Positions 13,011-19,527 of a DNA stretch of 21,989 bases are shown here, piece by piece. The notes beneath the pieces are model-generated. The model did not search any database. It was not told the DNA's origin and saw only the letters and a list, made by a program, of their open reading frames with translations. The position numbers and the translations under genes are program-made. The stretch comes from a virus: IMG/VR virus record IMGVR_UViG_3300034072_001189, positions 1-21,989 of that record; one strand, written 5' to 3'. Within the stretch, counting starts at the first letter, position 1, and the number at the start of each line of letters is the position of its first letter.

Positions 13011-14457
13011 AATAATCCTCGTCGGGCGCGCTGTAGAAGTCCGAGCCGCGCACAGCGGCATGCTGACCAAAGAACCAGCCTAAGCCCTTGCCCGGGGGCA
13101 TGTTGCGGCGCTTGGGGACGATGAACTCGATCTTCTTCTCGGCGGCCTTCATGTCGGCCAGCCAGTCAGTATATTTGACGCCGGTTTCCGCTTCCGGCTT
13201 CTGATCCTTGACGTAGACCTCGTGCCGATAGACGAAGAATATGGCGTCTGCGTCCTGCTCGATCTGGCCGCTGTCGCGCAGGTCGGACGTCTTGGGCCTA
13301 TGATCGTCCCGGTTCTCCGCGTTGCGGTTAAGCTGGGCCAGAGCTAGGACGGCCAGCCCCTCTTCCTTGGCGAGCGTCTTGAGGCCTTTACTGATCTCGG
13401 AAGCACTCTCGTAAGGCGACATGCCGGGCCTGCTGGGCTGCATGAGCTGAAGGTAATCGATAATCACCAGCTCAAGTTTCTGGTTCTGCGCGGCCAGCCG
13501 GCGCTTGTGCCTGCGGACCCGTCGGGTGAGCATTGCGAGCGTAATCCCCGCCTTGTCAGCAATCTCCAGAGGGAGCGCATCCAACCGTCGTGCGGCATCC
13601 TTGACCGCCCGAAGATCATCTCCCCGAACATCACCGTTCACGACATTCTCATAAAGAACGGCGCTAGTCCGAGTGCAGCACATATCGGCAAGGATGCGAC
13701 GAGACAGTTCGTCGCCAGACATCTCGAGACTGAACATCAACACCGGATGCCCAGCGCTGGCCGCGCCCCACGCATAGGTCGTCACGACGGACGTTTTTCC
13801 CATGCCGGGGCGACCGCCCCCGACGATCAACTCACCCGGTCGGAGATAGCCAATCACCTTGTCGAGCGATCCGATAATACCACATTTCACCCCAACGATT
13901 GGCTTGCCGAAGCTCGCAATCGCATCTCGGGCATAGACGCCAGCATGGGCTTGGCCTGCTGAAGCATCTTCATCCGCCAGTTCCGCAACAGCTTCGTCAG
14001 CCAATACGATCAGGTTGTCGCATGTCTCGCTGCCGTCCCGGGCGGACTGAACAACCTCTTCCAGACCCTGGACCATTCGCCGCCGACGGCCGAGGTCGCA
14101 AACCTGTTGGAGATAGGCCTTTGTGCGGTCTCGCGACCCCGCGTTCATGTCGGCGGCAAGCAACACCCGTTCTAGTTGCCGCCAGCCGTCATGAGCGCTG
14201 AAAAATGGCGCCAGTGTGACAGCATCGACATGCCTGCCGAGAGCATTCTGCTCGACCATTTTGGCAAACACCTGTCCATGCAGCGGAACCGAGAAGTCGA
14301 CCGGTCGGACGTGATCTGCCGCCGGATCAATCATCCGATTGTCCGCCAGAAGGTCGGACAGCAAGCCGATTTCCGCCTCCGGGTTTTGGAGGGCTGTTGC
14401 GGGATCGTTACCGCTAGCCGGCCGATCGTCGCCTGTGCCGAGGACATTACGCGGCAT
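13003..14457 (-). CDS. dnaB: Replicative DNA helicase (DnaB family)
   Basis: A 484-aa DnaB-type helicase. The N-terminal collar-binding domain (about 25-160, 'NPEAEIGLLSDLL') is followed by the RecA core with Walker A GRPGMGKT at 215-222, catalytic Glu245 in SLEMS, Walker B VIIDYLQLM at 331-339, Gln375 in ALAQLNR, and the 'DLRDSGQIEQDAD' motif from 392 with Arg411 as the likely arginine finger region. It unwinds phage DNA as a hexamer and recruits host primase. ATG 14457 is chosen over GTG 14466 because GAGG lies about 10 bases before it. It overlaps the preceding gene by 11 bases. Confidence 0.95.
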   Translation of the reverse strand: MPRNVLGTGDDRPASGNDPATALQNPEAEIGLLSDLLADNRMIDPAADHVRPVDFSVPLHGQVFAKMVEQNALGRHVDAVTLAPFFSAHDGWRQLERVLLAADMNAGSRDRTKAYLQQVCDLGRRRRMVQGLEEVVQSARDGSETCDNLIVLADEAVAELADEDASAGQAHAGVYARDAIASFGKPIVGVKCGIIGSLDKVIGYLRPGELIVGGGRPGMGKTSVVTTYAWGAASAGHPVLMFSLEMSGDELSRRILADMCCTRTSAVLYENVVNGDVRGDDLRAVKDAARRLDALPLEIADKAGITLAMLTRRVRRHKRRLAAQNQKLELVIIDYLQLMQPSRPGMSPYESASEISKGLKTLAKEEGLAVLALAQLNRNAENRDDHRPKTSDLRDSGQIEQDADAIFFVYRHEVYVKDQKPEAETGVKYTDWLADMKAAEKKIEFIVPKRRNMPPGKGLGWFFGQHAAVRGSDFYSAPDEDYYG

Positions 14458-15067
14458 ATCGCGCACCTCGCTGGACTTGGATTCTGGGCAGGCTTAGGGG
14501 GCGCGACAATTGTGCGCGAAGCGCGCTGGCCATCGCGGGCGACCTCACGTCGATGCCGGGCAAATGGCACAGCGTCCGCTTCGCCTCATCGGTCCACAGT
14601 GTCACGCAAGCCCCAACACAGCGCGCCCGCAGCCAGTCGAGTGGCGTAGCGTGAAGCACGAGGCGCGCATCGTCGCCCCAGGATCGGGAAGCATCAAGGA
14701 TCGCATCCATGCCGAGCGCCCAAGTTGCCCCGGTGCGCACAAACCACGTGTCGGGCGCGGAAAGCCCGAAAGCGATCAGGTCGACGGCTGCCCCTTGCTC
14801 CTCTGCCAGCACGATCACGCAGCGCGCGCCCTGCTCGGACGGTTGCCAGACATCGCGCCGATCCACCTCAACATCGGTGAAGGCGATCAGACCCGCGCCG
14901 AACAGCATCGCGGCTGGCGCTCCGACTGCGGCCAGCCGGCGCATGTCGTTGAAGGTGACGGCGCGCGCATGGCTTTCCAACTCGGCGCGCAGTGGGTTGC
15001 GGATTTCGCGAGCTTCCAGCCGAACGATCTCAGAAAGTTCGGCGTCCGTCGGCGGTTCCCCCGTCAT
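14447..15067 (-). CDS. Conserved uncharacterised phage protein between cro and dnaB
   Basis: A 206-aa protein (from ATG 15067; GTG 15076 overlaps the Cro stop as GTGA and would add three residues). Visible parts are an N-terminal helix, a strand-rich centre 'CVIVLAEEQGAAVDLIAFGLSAPDTWFVRTGATWALGMDAI', 'LVLHATPLDWLRARCVGACVTLW' and a C-terminal 'LSRPLSLPRIQVQRG'. I recognise the 'W..r.G...lG.d........l.l..tPl.WLra...G.cvl' pattern from hypothetical proteins next to replication genes in alphaproteobacterial phages, but no biochemical role is known to me. A replication accessory function is guessed from context. Confidence 0.82.
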   Translation of the reverse strand: MTGEPPTDAELSEIVRLEAREIRNPLRAELESHARAVTFNDMRRLAAVGAPAAMLFGAGLIAFTDVEVDRRDVWQPSEQGARCVIVLAEEQGAAVDLIAFGLSAPDTWFVRTGATWALGMDAILDASRSWGDDARLVLHATPLDWLRARCVGACVTLWTDEAKRTLCHLPGIDVRSPAMASALRAQLSRPLSLPRIQVQRGARYAA

Positions 15068-15072
15068 GGCGG

Positions 15073-15291
15073 TCACTCCGCCTCAGCGGGAATGGGATAA
15101 ATATCAGGTCGCAGAAGATGGCGGCTGATACCGGTCCCAGCCTCCGCCGCAAGGACGTAGTCAGCGGGCAGATGCTTGCCCGCCTGCAACCAGTTCCAGA
15201 CACGCTGTTGAGACACGCCAATGATCCGCCCAAAGGCGGTTTGACCGTTCGCGGCCACGATCGCGGCCTGAAATGCTTCATAAGGGGACAT
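15073..15291 (-). CDS. Cro-like YdaS-family HTH regulator
   Basis: A 72-aa protein with the YdaS/Cro layout: 'AIVAANGQTAFGRIIGVSQQRVWNWLQAGKHLPADYVLAAEAGTGISRHLLRPDIYP'. The helix-turn-helix is residues 18-37 and the terminal RPDIYP is the family signature. As the first leftward gene, divergent from the CI gene, it is the expected antagonist of CI that shifts the phage to lytic growth. There is no ribosome binding site before ATG 15291, and the predicted -10 box lies only about ten bases upstream, so the messenger is probably leaderless or nearly so. Confidence 0.92.
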   Translation of the reverse strand: MSPYEAFQAAIVAANGQTAFGRIIGVSQQRVWNWLQAGKHLPADYVLAAEAGTGISRHLLRPDIYPIPAEAE

Positions 15292-15300
15292 CGTGAGCCG

Positions 15301-15328
15301 ATATTAACCAGACTTTACCAGCTTTCAA
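15301..15328 (-). promoter_or_regulatory. Leftward early promoter for cro and the replication operon
   Basis: On the minus strand TTGAAA (15328-15323), a 16-base spacer and TAATAT (15306-15301) form a near-consensus sigma-70 promoter. The spacer and -10 contain two CTGGTAAA/CTGGTTAA half-sites, so repressor bound there would block RNA polymerase. Transcription would begin near 15294. Confidence 0.7.
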
Positions 15329-15340
15329 CAAGAATATTGT
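15304..15340. promoter_or_regulatory. Left operator: tandem ACCAG half-sites plus CAACAA...TTGT element
   Basis: TTAACCAG (15304-15311) and TTTACCAG (15314-15321) are direct repeats, followed by CAACAAG-AATA-TTGT (15327-15340). The same element types recur beyond the CI gene. This cro-cI intergenic region is the expected CI/Cro operator. Confidence 0.65.
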
Positions 15341-15377
15341 GATACCGCACCTGCGAAAGCGGGGCTATGACAATTTT

Positions 15378-16064
15378 ATGCGTCAGACTGAAACCGATTA
15401 CGTGCAAAACATGGCCAACTTTTTCCGCGAGGAGCGGATTAAGCTGGGATGGTCCACGAAAGAGCTCGCCGAAGCGGCACGGGCTATAGCCATGCGCGAA
15501 GGGCGTTCGATCTCGCTTTCGCAGCAGACCATATCCGCTTTCGAGCAGGGCAAAGCAAAGCGCGCTCCCAGTTGGGCGCAGTATGTTGCGAGCGCTTTGG
15601 GCAATGGTGCGCTGGCCGCAAAGGAGTTCGAATCCTTCGAGGAAATCGGCCAAAGGTCCGTGCTGGTTGAATGCCTCCCCACTTACGCCGGCGCCGGCGG
15701 CGGTGGGACGGGCGAAGGCGATGTTCCTCAGATTTCCTTCTCGCGAGATCTGGTGGAATATGAACTTCGCGCTACGCCAGCCGACCTCGTGGCCATCCAG
15801 ATTGAGGGAAACTCAATGGACCCGGATTTCCAGTCAGGCGATCAGTTGCTCGTGGATAAGCGCAAGCGAACGCTTGCCCAGCCTGGCGCCTTTTGCCTGT
15901 GGGACGGCGACGGCTACGTCGTCAAATATCTGGAGAAGATACCCGGATCGGAGCCTCAGAAGGTTCGGGTCATCAGTCGGAATGAGATATTTTCGACCTC
16001 AGAGAGATTGGCTGAGGAAATCAGCATCTTAGGTCGGGTAGTCTGGTTCGCCCGTCGCGTCTGA
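15378..16064 (+). CDS. CI-like repressor with S24 (LexA/UmuD-type) self-cleavage domain
   Basis: A 228-aa protein from ATG 15378 (GTG 15339 and ATG 15411 are alternatives; none has a good ribosome binding site). An XRE-type HTH lies near residues 18-60 ('EERIKLGWSTKELAEAARAI...SLSQQTISAFEQGK'). A hinge carries the Ala-Gly dipeptide expected for autocleavage (YAGAG, about 103-107 in this numbering). The S24 domain has Ser146 in EGNSMDP and Lys183 in VVKYL as the catalytic pair. The set implies RecA-stimulated inactivation and SOS induction. It is divergent from cro; operators flank it on both sides. Confidence 0.93.
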   Translation: MRQTETDYVQNMANFFREERIKLGWSTKELAEAARAIAMREGRSISLSQQTISAFEQGKAKRAPSWAQYVASALGNGALAAKEFESFEEIGQRSVLVECLPTYAGAGGGGTGEGDVPQISFSRDLVEYELRATPADLVAIQIEGNSMDPDFQSGDQLLVDKRKRTLAQPGAFCLWDGDGYVVKYLEKIPGSEPQKVRVISRNEIFSTSERLAEEISILGRVVWFARRV

Positions 16065-16111
16065 CCAGTATCAACAAAAATACTTGTTGCGTTAACCAGA
16101 AAACTGGTTAA
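16061..16111. promoter_or_regulatory. Right operator: palindrome TTAACCAG-AAAA-CTGGTTAA and CAACAA/TTGTTG pair
   Basis: CTGACCAG (16061-16068, including the CI stop codon) is followed by CAACAA-AAATAC-TTGTTG (16072-16089) and an 8-bp-arm palindrome TTAACCAG/CTGGTTAA (16092-16099 and 16104-16111). These copy the elements on the other side of cI, so CI should bind here too. Confidence 0.7.
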
Positions 16112-16113
16112 TC
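16084..16113 (+). promoter_or_regulatory. Rightward early promoter for the accessory/integrase operon
   Basis: TTGTTG (16084-16089) and TTAATC (16108-16113) are separated by 18 bases, and the operator palindrome lies between them. The layout CTTGTTG-N14-CTGGTTAAT is exactly that of the leftward promoter. It would give a leader of about 90 bases before the first gene. Confidence 0.5.
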
Positions 16114-16183
16114 AATGCCTCGTCGGTTGAACGCCTCCGGGCCGAAGACGCCGATGCAGGCAGGGCGTCCGCATGCGGATAAC

Positions 16184-16200
16184 CCTGTCCTTTAGACAGG
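16184..16200 (+). promoter_or_regulatory. Leader hairpin at the ribosome binding site of the first early-right gene
   Basis: CCTGTC (16184-16189), a 5-base loop and GACAGG (16195-16200) form a 6-bp stem whose 3' arm runs into the GGAG used by ATG 16211. A perfect 12-base palindrome TCCGCATGCGGA lies at 16168-16179, and GACGCC/GGCGTC arms lie at about 16147-16168. The leader is therefore highly structured and might limit translation, though high GC alone makes such stems common. Confidence 0.35.
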
Positions 16201-16210
16201 AGCATTCCAC

Positions 16211-16723
16211 ATGGCCGACGCCACCCAGGCGCGTAGCGACGACGCTTCGCGGAACGAAGACTTGCGCGTTGAGCGCGCTGACACCCCGATCATTGCCTAT
16301 GCCCGACTGGTGGCACAGAGTGATGAGTTCTTCGATGCGGCCAGCAAGGGGCGCGGGCGCAATAGTCACCCGGCTTTCCGCATCCTCTACGATACCGCTG
16401 GCAAGGCGATGGAGACGAGCTATCTCCATATGCTCGATCTCCTGCCGAATGGCGACGACCGCGATCTGATGATCTTGGCCGGTCATGCGGCCATGATGGC
16501 CAACCAATTGGTTGGTCATATGCCTGGAGGCGTCGAGCGCGATGCGGCTTGCAAGCTCGCTAAAGGCGTCGCCTCTGCGTTGACAGCCATTAGCGCAACG
16601 CTTGCCCACCAGTGGCCGGCCGGCGTTGATGATGTTGAGCCCATCTTTCCCGAACTCGCAAAGTTCATTCGCCGCGACATGATGATCGTGGAGGCGCGCC
16701 GCGCCGATGCGGAGGGCTGCTGA
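16211..16723 (+). CDS. Uncharacterised phage protein, first gene of early-right operon
   Basis: A 170-aa soluble helical protein. The first 25 residues are polar and disordered. Residues 26-160 are amphipathic helices ('PIIAYARLVAQSDEFFDAASKG', 'ILYDTAGKAMETSYLHMLDLLPNGDDRDLMILAGHAAMMANQLVGHMPGGVERDAACKLAKGVASALTAISATLAHQW'). The pattern is of an all-alpha bundle without a recognisable motif. The GGAG before ATG 16211 is partly inside a hairpin. It stands immediately behind the CI-controlled rightward promoter, so it would be among the first proteins made on induction. I do not recognise the family. Confidence 0.8.
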   Translation: MADATQARSDDASRNEDLRVERADTPIIAYARLVAQSDEFFDAASKGRGRNSHPAFRILYDTAGKAMETSYLHMLDLLPNGDDRDLMILAGHAAMMANQLVGHMPGGVERDAACKLAKGVASALTAISATLAHQWPAGVDDVEPIFPELAKFIRRDMMIVEARRADAEGC

Positions 16724-16724
16724 T

Positions 16725-17009
16725 ATGGGAAAATATCCGCTCAGCGCTGCCCAGATCTCCAGCTGGAAGCCCATGGTCGACGCAGGCGATGTTCTCGATC
16801 GCGCTGGAGCGATCCTGATCCTTCTTGCCGGCGCCTATGAAGCGGACGGTGAGGCAAATCGTCTCTCGGTGATCGCAGCAAGGTCAGACGACGCACCCGA
16901 TTGGGCCGGGATGAACCCGATCCTTTTCAGAGACGCTTTGCATGGGGTCGCCACCTTGATCACGCTGGCCCGGCATTTGGAGCTTGATGAATCGGACGGG
17001 CGGCCGTGA
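16725..17009 (+). CDS. Uncharacterised small phage protein
   Basis: A 94-aa protein (begins MGKYPLSAAQISSWKPMVDAGD) predicted to be helical with a moderately hydrophobic helix 'RAGAILILLAGAYEADG' that is interrupted by charges and is unlikely to cross a membrane. GGAGGG lies 8 bases before ATG 16725 and the start is 1 base after the preceding stop. The next gene overlaps its stop as GTGA. No family is recognised. Confidence 0.72.
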   Translation: MGKYPLSAAQISSWKPMVDAGDVLDRAGAILILLAGAYEADGEANRLSVIAARSDDAPDWAGMNPILFRDALHGVATLITLARHLELDESDGRP

Positions 17010-17173
17010 GCCGCCTCCGCCAGATCATCGCCGCGATCGAGCCTTGGTACGACTGGGGCAGATGGGGCGCTGAATCTCTCAACGGCGGTTGGGGCGACGG
17101 CTGGCGGTTCCAGTTCGAATGGTTCCGTTGCCAGATCTTCATCGCTTTCACCCGCTTCCCAAAGGAGAAGTAA
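17006..17173 (+). CDS. 55-aa Trp/Phe-rich protein
   Basis: A short protein with eight Trp and six Phe in 55 residues ('IEPWYDWGRWGAESLNGGWGDGWRFQFEWFRCQIFIAFTRFPKEK'). GTG 17006 overlaps the preceding stop (GTGA) and the stop lies one base before the next ATG. The aromatic C-terminal half could associate with membrane or form a small aromatic-packed fold. Similar aromatic-rich mini-proteins occur in phage early operons but I cannot name a family. Coupling at both ends supports expression. Confidence 0.6.
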   Translation: MSRLRQIIAAIEPWYDWGRWGAESLNGGWGDGWRFQFEWFRCQIFIAFTRFPKEK

Positions 17174-17174
17174 C

Positions 17175-17786
17175 ATGGCCACCCGCCGTGAAATCCTTGC
17201 TGCGGCCATCGCAGCGCCCATGCTGGCCACGCCGGCCATTGCGCAGACTGCCGCCCTCGCGTGCTTGCCGATCGCCGATACCGCTGAATGGGATGCAGCT
17301 TTTGCGCGATACCAGTCTGCAAAAGACGATGACGAGCGTTTCTATCGTGAAGTCTATCAGCCTGAAATGGACCCGCTCGATCATCTCGAACCGCCTTACA
17401 ATATCACCCATGTCGCAAGGAACGGCCACGCCTTCACATACTCAATCGATCCCCGATACAATGAATATGACACTGGTCCGATCGGGGAATGGCGCTTCCT
17501 AAGGGAGGAGATCGAAGCCGCGAAGGAAAAGTGCGCGACTTACTTTGCCGCGATGCCCGCTGCACGGCGCGATTTTCTGAACCGCACAACCGACGAGCTG
17601 GGCGGAGCAGCATATGATGCCCGCTATGCACTCTTTCGCACGCCAGCCCCGAACTTGGATGCGCTGGAATATAAGCTGCGGATGCTGATGGAGGCGGCCA
17701 CTGACAGCGTCATCGAACCGCCAGAAATCGCGCAGATCATCAGCGATGTCCAGTTGATCGCCGGGAACGCCGGAGGCCGGCCGTGA
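17175..17786 (+). CDS. Exported phage protein with Tat-like signal peptide
   Basis: A 203-aa protein. Residues 1-24 are a signal peptide: TRREIL (R4-R5, Tat-like), a hydrophobic Ala-rich core and AIAQ cleavage site. The mature part is mixed helical: 'EWDAAFARYQSAKDDDERFYREVYQPEMDPL', a strand segment 'NGHAFTYSIDPRYNEYDTGPIGEWRFLREEIEAAKEKCATYFAAMPAARRDF' and a C-terminal helical bundle. AAAGGAG precedes ATG 17175. The body looks like a cytosolic phage protein of unknown role to which a signal was attached, or the N-terminus is simply a hydrophobic helix. No catalytic motif was seen. Confidence 0.75.
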   Translation: MATRREILAAAIAAPMLATPAIAQTAALACLPIADTAEWDAAFARYQSAKDDDERFYREVYQPEMDPLDHLEPPYNITHVARNGHAFTYSIDPRYNEYDTGPIGEWRFLREEIEAAKEKCATYFAAMPAARRDFLNRTTDELGGAAYDARYALFRTPAPNLDALEYKLRMLMEAATDSVIEPPEIAQIISDVQLIAGNAGGRP

Positions 17787-18127
17787 TGGGAGTTATCCGG
17801 AACTGCTCGACCTGCGCCTATTGGCGTTCTGGCGCACATTCCTCGATGCTCGTGCCGGCGCTGGACGAGAGCTATGAGGATGTCGGCGCCTGCGAGAACG
17901 TTCCGCCGCAGATCATCACCGTCGACGGTGGCCCCGAAACCGTCCAGCCGACCACCCACGCTTCACGCTGCTGCGCGGAATGGAGCCGCGGCTGGGTCGA
18001 TTACGATGGTCCGGATGATGACGATGATGACCCGGATGGCGAGCCCAAGCCCGCTAACGATCCGGATCCTGACATCGCCAAGGTCCGCCGCCTTTTCCCC
18101 AATCCTCCCCGGCCGATCGCCGCTTGA
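17786..18127 (+). CDS. Cys-rich, possibly zinc-binding small protein with acidic tail
   Basis: A 113-aa protein. C7-x2-C10 with Trp13, C36 and C62-C63 with Trp66 form a CxxCxxW...GxC...CCxxW layout expected of a single zinc site. The C-terminal third has an acidic run of six Asp around residue 77-82 and a Pro/Asp-rich linker. A second protein with the same arrangement is encoded at 20424-20663. ATG 17786 overlaps the preceding stop (TGATG); GTG 17783 is an alternative. Function is unknown. A nucleic-acid mimic role for the acidic tail is only speculation. Confidence 0.72.
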   Translation: MGVIRNCSTCAYWRSGAHSSMLVPALDESYEDVGACENVPPQIITVDGGPETVQPTTHASRCCAEWSRGWVDYDGPDDDDDDPDGEPKPANDPDPDIAKVRRLFPNPPRPIAA

Positions 18128-18141
18128 AGGAGCATGGTCCC

Positions 18142-18567
18142 ATGACTTCGACCGATACCAAGGCGGATTACACCGCTGAAGAGACGACGGCCTACGAGGC
18201 CTATCTGAGCGCGCTTGCTGAGCACAACATCATGTGCGCTCGCGCCGGCGCCACGACGAAGCAAAAGATGGATGCGGCTTTCGCGGTCGATCGGGCGCTT
18301 AACCATTTCATGCAGGTCGCGGGCCACGAGCCGCACTCTACCCGGTCGCCGGAGGATATCCGCACGATCGAGCGGATGACGGACGAGCTTTCTGAAAAGG
18401 CGCGGGCGATCCGCAGCGCCTATTCGATGTTGGTCGGCATCCATCACATTGGCGAGTTTGCTTATCACACCGACATCGACGTGGATGGGCACGCCGCCTG
18501 CAATTCTTTGCTGGACGATGCCACCGATGCGCTCCGTCGTGCTCTTGCGCAGCCAGGTGCCGCATGA
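18142..18567 (+). CDS. Uncharacterised helical phage protein
   Basis: A 141-aa protein (begins MTSTDTKADYTAEETTAYEAYLSAL) composed of four to five amphipathic helices, with 'VDRALNHFMQVAGH', 'DIRTIERMTDELSEKARAIRSAYSMLVGIHHIGEFAYHTDIDVDGHAACNSLLDDATDALRRAL'. The several His (GIHHIGEFAYH) and Asp residues could bind metal but no known motif fits. ATG 18142 is preferred because AAGGAG lies 9 bases before it; an in-frame TTG at 18124 is possible. Its stop overlaps the next start (ATGA). Confidence 0.7.
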   Translation: MTSTDTKADYTAEETTAYEAYLSALAEHNIMCARAGATTKQKMDAAFAVDRALNHFMQVAGHEPHSTRSPEDIRTIERMTDELSEKARAIRSAYSMLVGIHHIGEFAYHTDIDVDGHAACNSLLDDATDALRRALAQPGAA

Positions 18568-18863
18568 CCGGTGTTCGCCTCACAGTGCCCAACAGCTTCA
18601 CCTTCATGGTCGCGCGAAAGGGCCGCACGGTCCGGCCGGGCGTCACACTCCCCCGCACGCGGTACCAGACGCTGGATGAAGCTGCGAGCGAAGCGGAGGC
18701 GTGGGCCGTCGCTAGTCCTGGGCAGACCGTCATCGTTTTTCAGGAGGTTTTGCGGGCAAAGCTCGATCCCGCAACCATCGATCCAGCCGCTGTCCCCCCG
18801 GCGGTTGGCGGAGCCGGGCGGCGTTCGCCCCCTAAGCCGTCCGGCTCCAAAGGTGACGCATGA
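18564..18863 (+). CDS. Uncharacterised small phage protein
   Basis: A 99-aa protein. The first 65 residues are a compact strand/helix domain ('VRLTVPNSFTFMVARKGRTVRPGVTLPRTRYQTLDEAASEAEAWAVASPGQTVIVFQEVLRAKL'). The remainder is a flexible Pro/Ala/Gly/Ser tail. The 'T.deA..eA...A...PgqtV.VfqEv' pattern occurs in short prophage proteins that modulate or bind other factors, but the function is unknown. ATG overlaps the preceding stop as ATGA and its own stop overlaps the next ATG as ATGA. Confidence 0.72.
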   Translation: MTGVRLTVPNSFTFMVARKGRTVRPGVTLPRTRYQTLDEAASEAEAWAVASPGQTVIVFQEVLRAKLDPATIDPAAVPPAVGGAGRRSPPKPSGSKGDA

Positions 18864-19048
18864 GCGACTTCAGGCCTACGGGCGAAACGGTGATCTTCTT
18901 TCGAGAAGGCATGTTCTATCCGCTCCAGCTTTCCGGACTGAAACCGACAGCGGAAGAAGCGGCGGACCATGCTGCCTGCAATCCCGGCACCCTTCGGATC
19001 GAGGATCTGTGTGGCAATGTCATCTGGCCAGAAGGGGCTCGACAGTGA
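18860..19048 (+). CDS. Uncharacterised 62-aa protein
   Basis: A small protein (begins MSDFRPTGETVIFFREGMFYPLQL) with a strand pair, a helix 'TAEEAADHAACNPGTL' and 'RIEDLCGNVIWPE'. The 'A..ea..hA..npgt.rVed..Gnvlw' pattern is recurrent in short alphaproteobacterial phage proteins. It is coupled on both sides, ATGA with the 99-aa gene and GTGA with the SLOG gene. No function is known to me. Confidence 0.7.
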   Translation: MSDFRPTGETVIFFREGMFYPLQLSGLKPTAEEAADHAACNPGTLRIEDLCGNVIWPEGARQ

Positions 19049-19527
19049 AGGGCGGCAGAATCCTGATCTGCGGTGGCCGAACCTTCAACGACCAGGCCGC
19101 CTTTGCCCGCGTTATGGAAGGGCGGGATCCGGCGATCATCATCAATGGCGGCGCGGCTGGCGCTGACCGCCTCGCGCGCATGTGGGCGGGATATCGCGCG
19201 ATTGCCACCTTCACGTTCCCAGCCGACTGGGAGCGGATGGGGCCGTCGGCTGGGCCGCGCCGGAATCAACGTATGATCGATGAAGGAAAGCCCGATCTGG
19301 TCGTCGCCTTCCCGGGTGGACGGGGCACTGCCGACATGATCCGCAGGGCACGGGCGGCTGGCATACCCGTCATCGTGGCAAGCGCGATCGAGACTGGTAG
19401 GCCAGCCGTTCTGACCCCTTTTTGGCAGGGTGATAGTGCCAAAGGCGCAATCGATCCAGCCGCGCCTGGCCAGGGGCGAGGCAATGTGCTGCCGTTTGAG
19501 CGAGGGAAGCAAAATGAACACGAGTGA
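19045..19527 (+). CDS. DUF2493 / YspA cpYpsA-related SLOG-domain protein
   Basis: A 160-aa SLOG-fold protein, starting at GTG 19045 (GTGA overlap). The nucleotide-binding motifs are visible: ILICGGRTFND at 6-16, INGGAAGADRLA at 33-44 (the phosphate loop), FPADWERMGPSAGPRRNQRM at 58-77 with the conserved RNQxM, and VVAFPGGRGTADM at 86-98. SLOG proteins of this branch are predicted to bind or process a nucleotide-derived ligand and are common in phages, but the ligand is unknown. The C-terminal 40 residues are Pro/Gly-rich and end 'NVLPFERGK', a tail shared in form with the next gene product. Overlap with the next gene is 14 bases. Confidence 0.88.
   Translation: MKGGRILICGGRTFNDQAAFARVMEGRDPAIIINGGAAGADRLARMWAGYRAIATFTFPADWERMGPSAGPRRNQRMIDEGKPDLVVAFPGGRGTADMIRRARAAGIPVIVASAIETGRPAVLTPFWQGDSAKGAIDPAAPGQGRGNVLPFERGKQNEHE

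Noticed and set aside
15073-16064. cro/cI pair as a toxin-antitoxin module (YdaS resembles antitoxins in some annotations)
   Set aside because: Divergent arrangement, S24 cleavage domain and operators make a lysis-lysogeny switch far more likely; there is no YdaT-like toxin gene.
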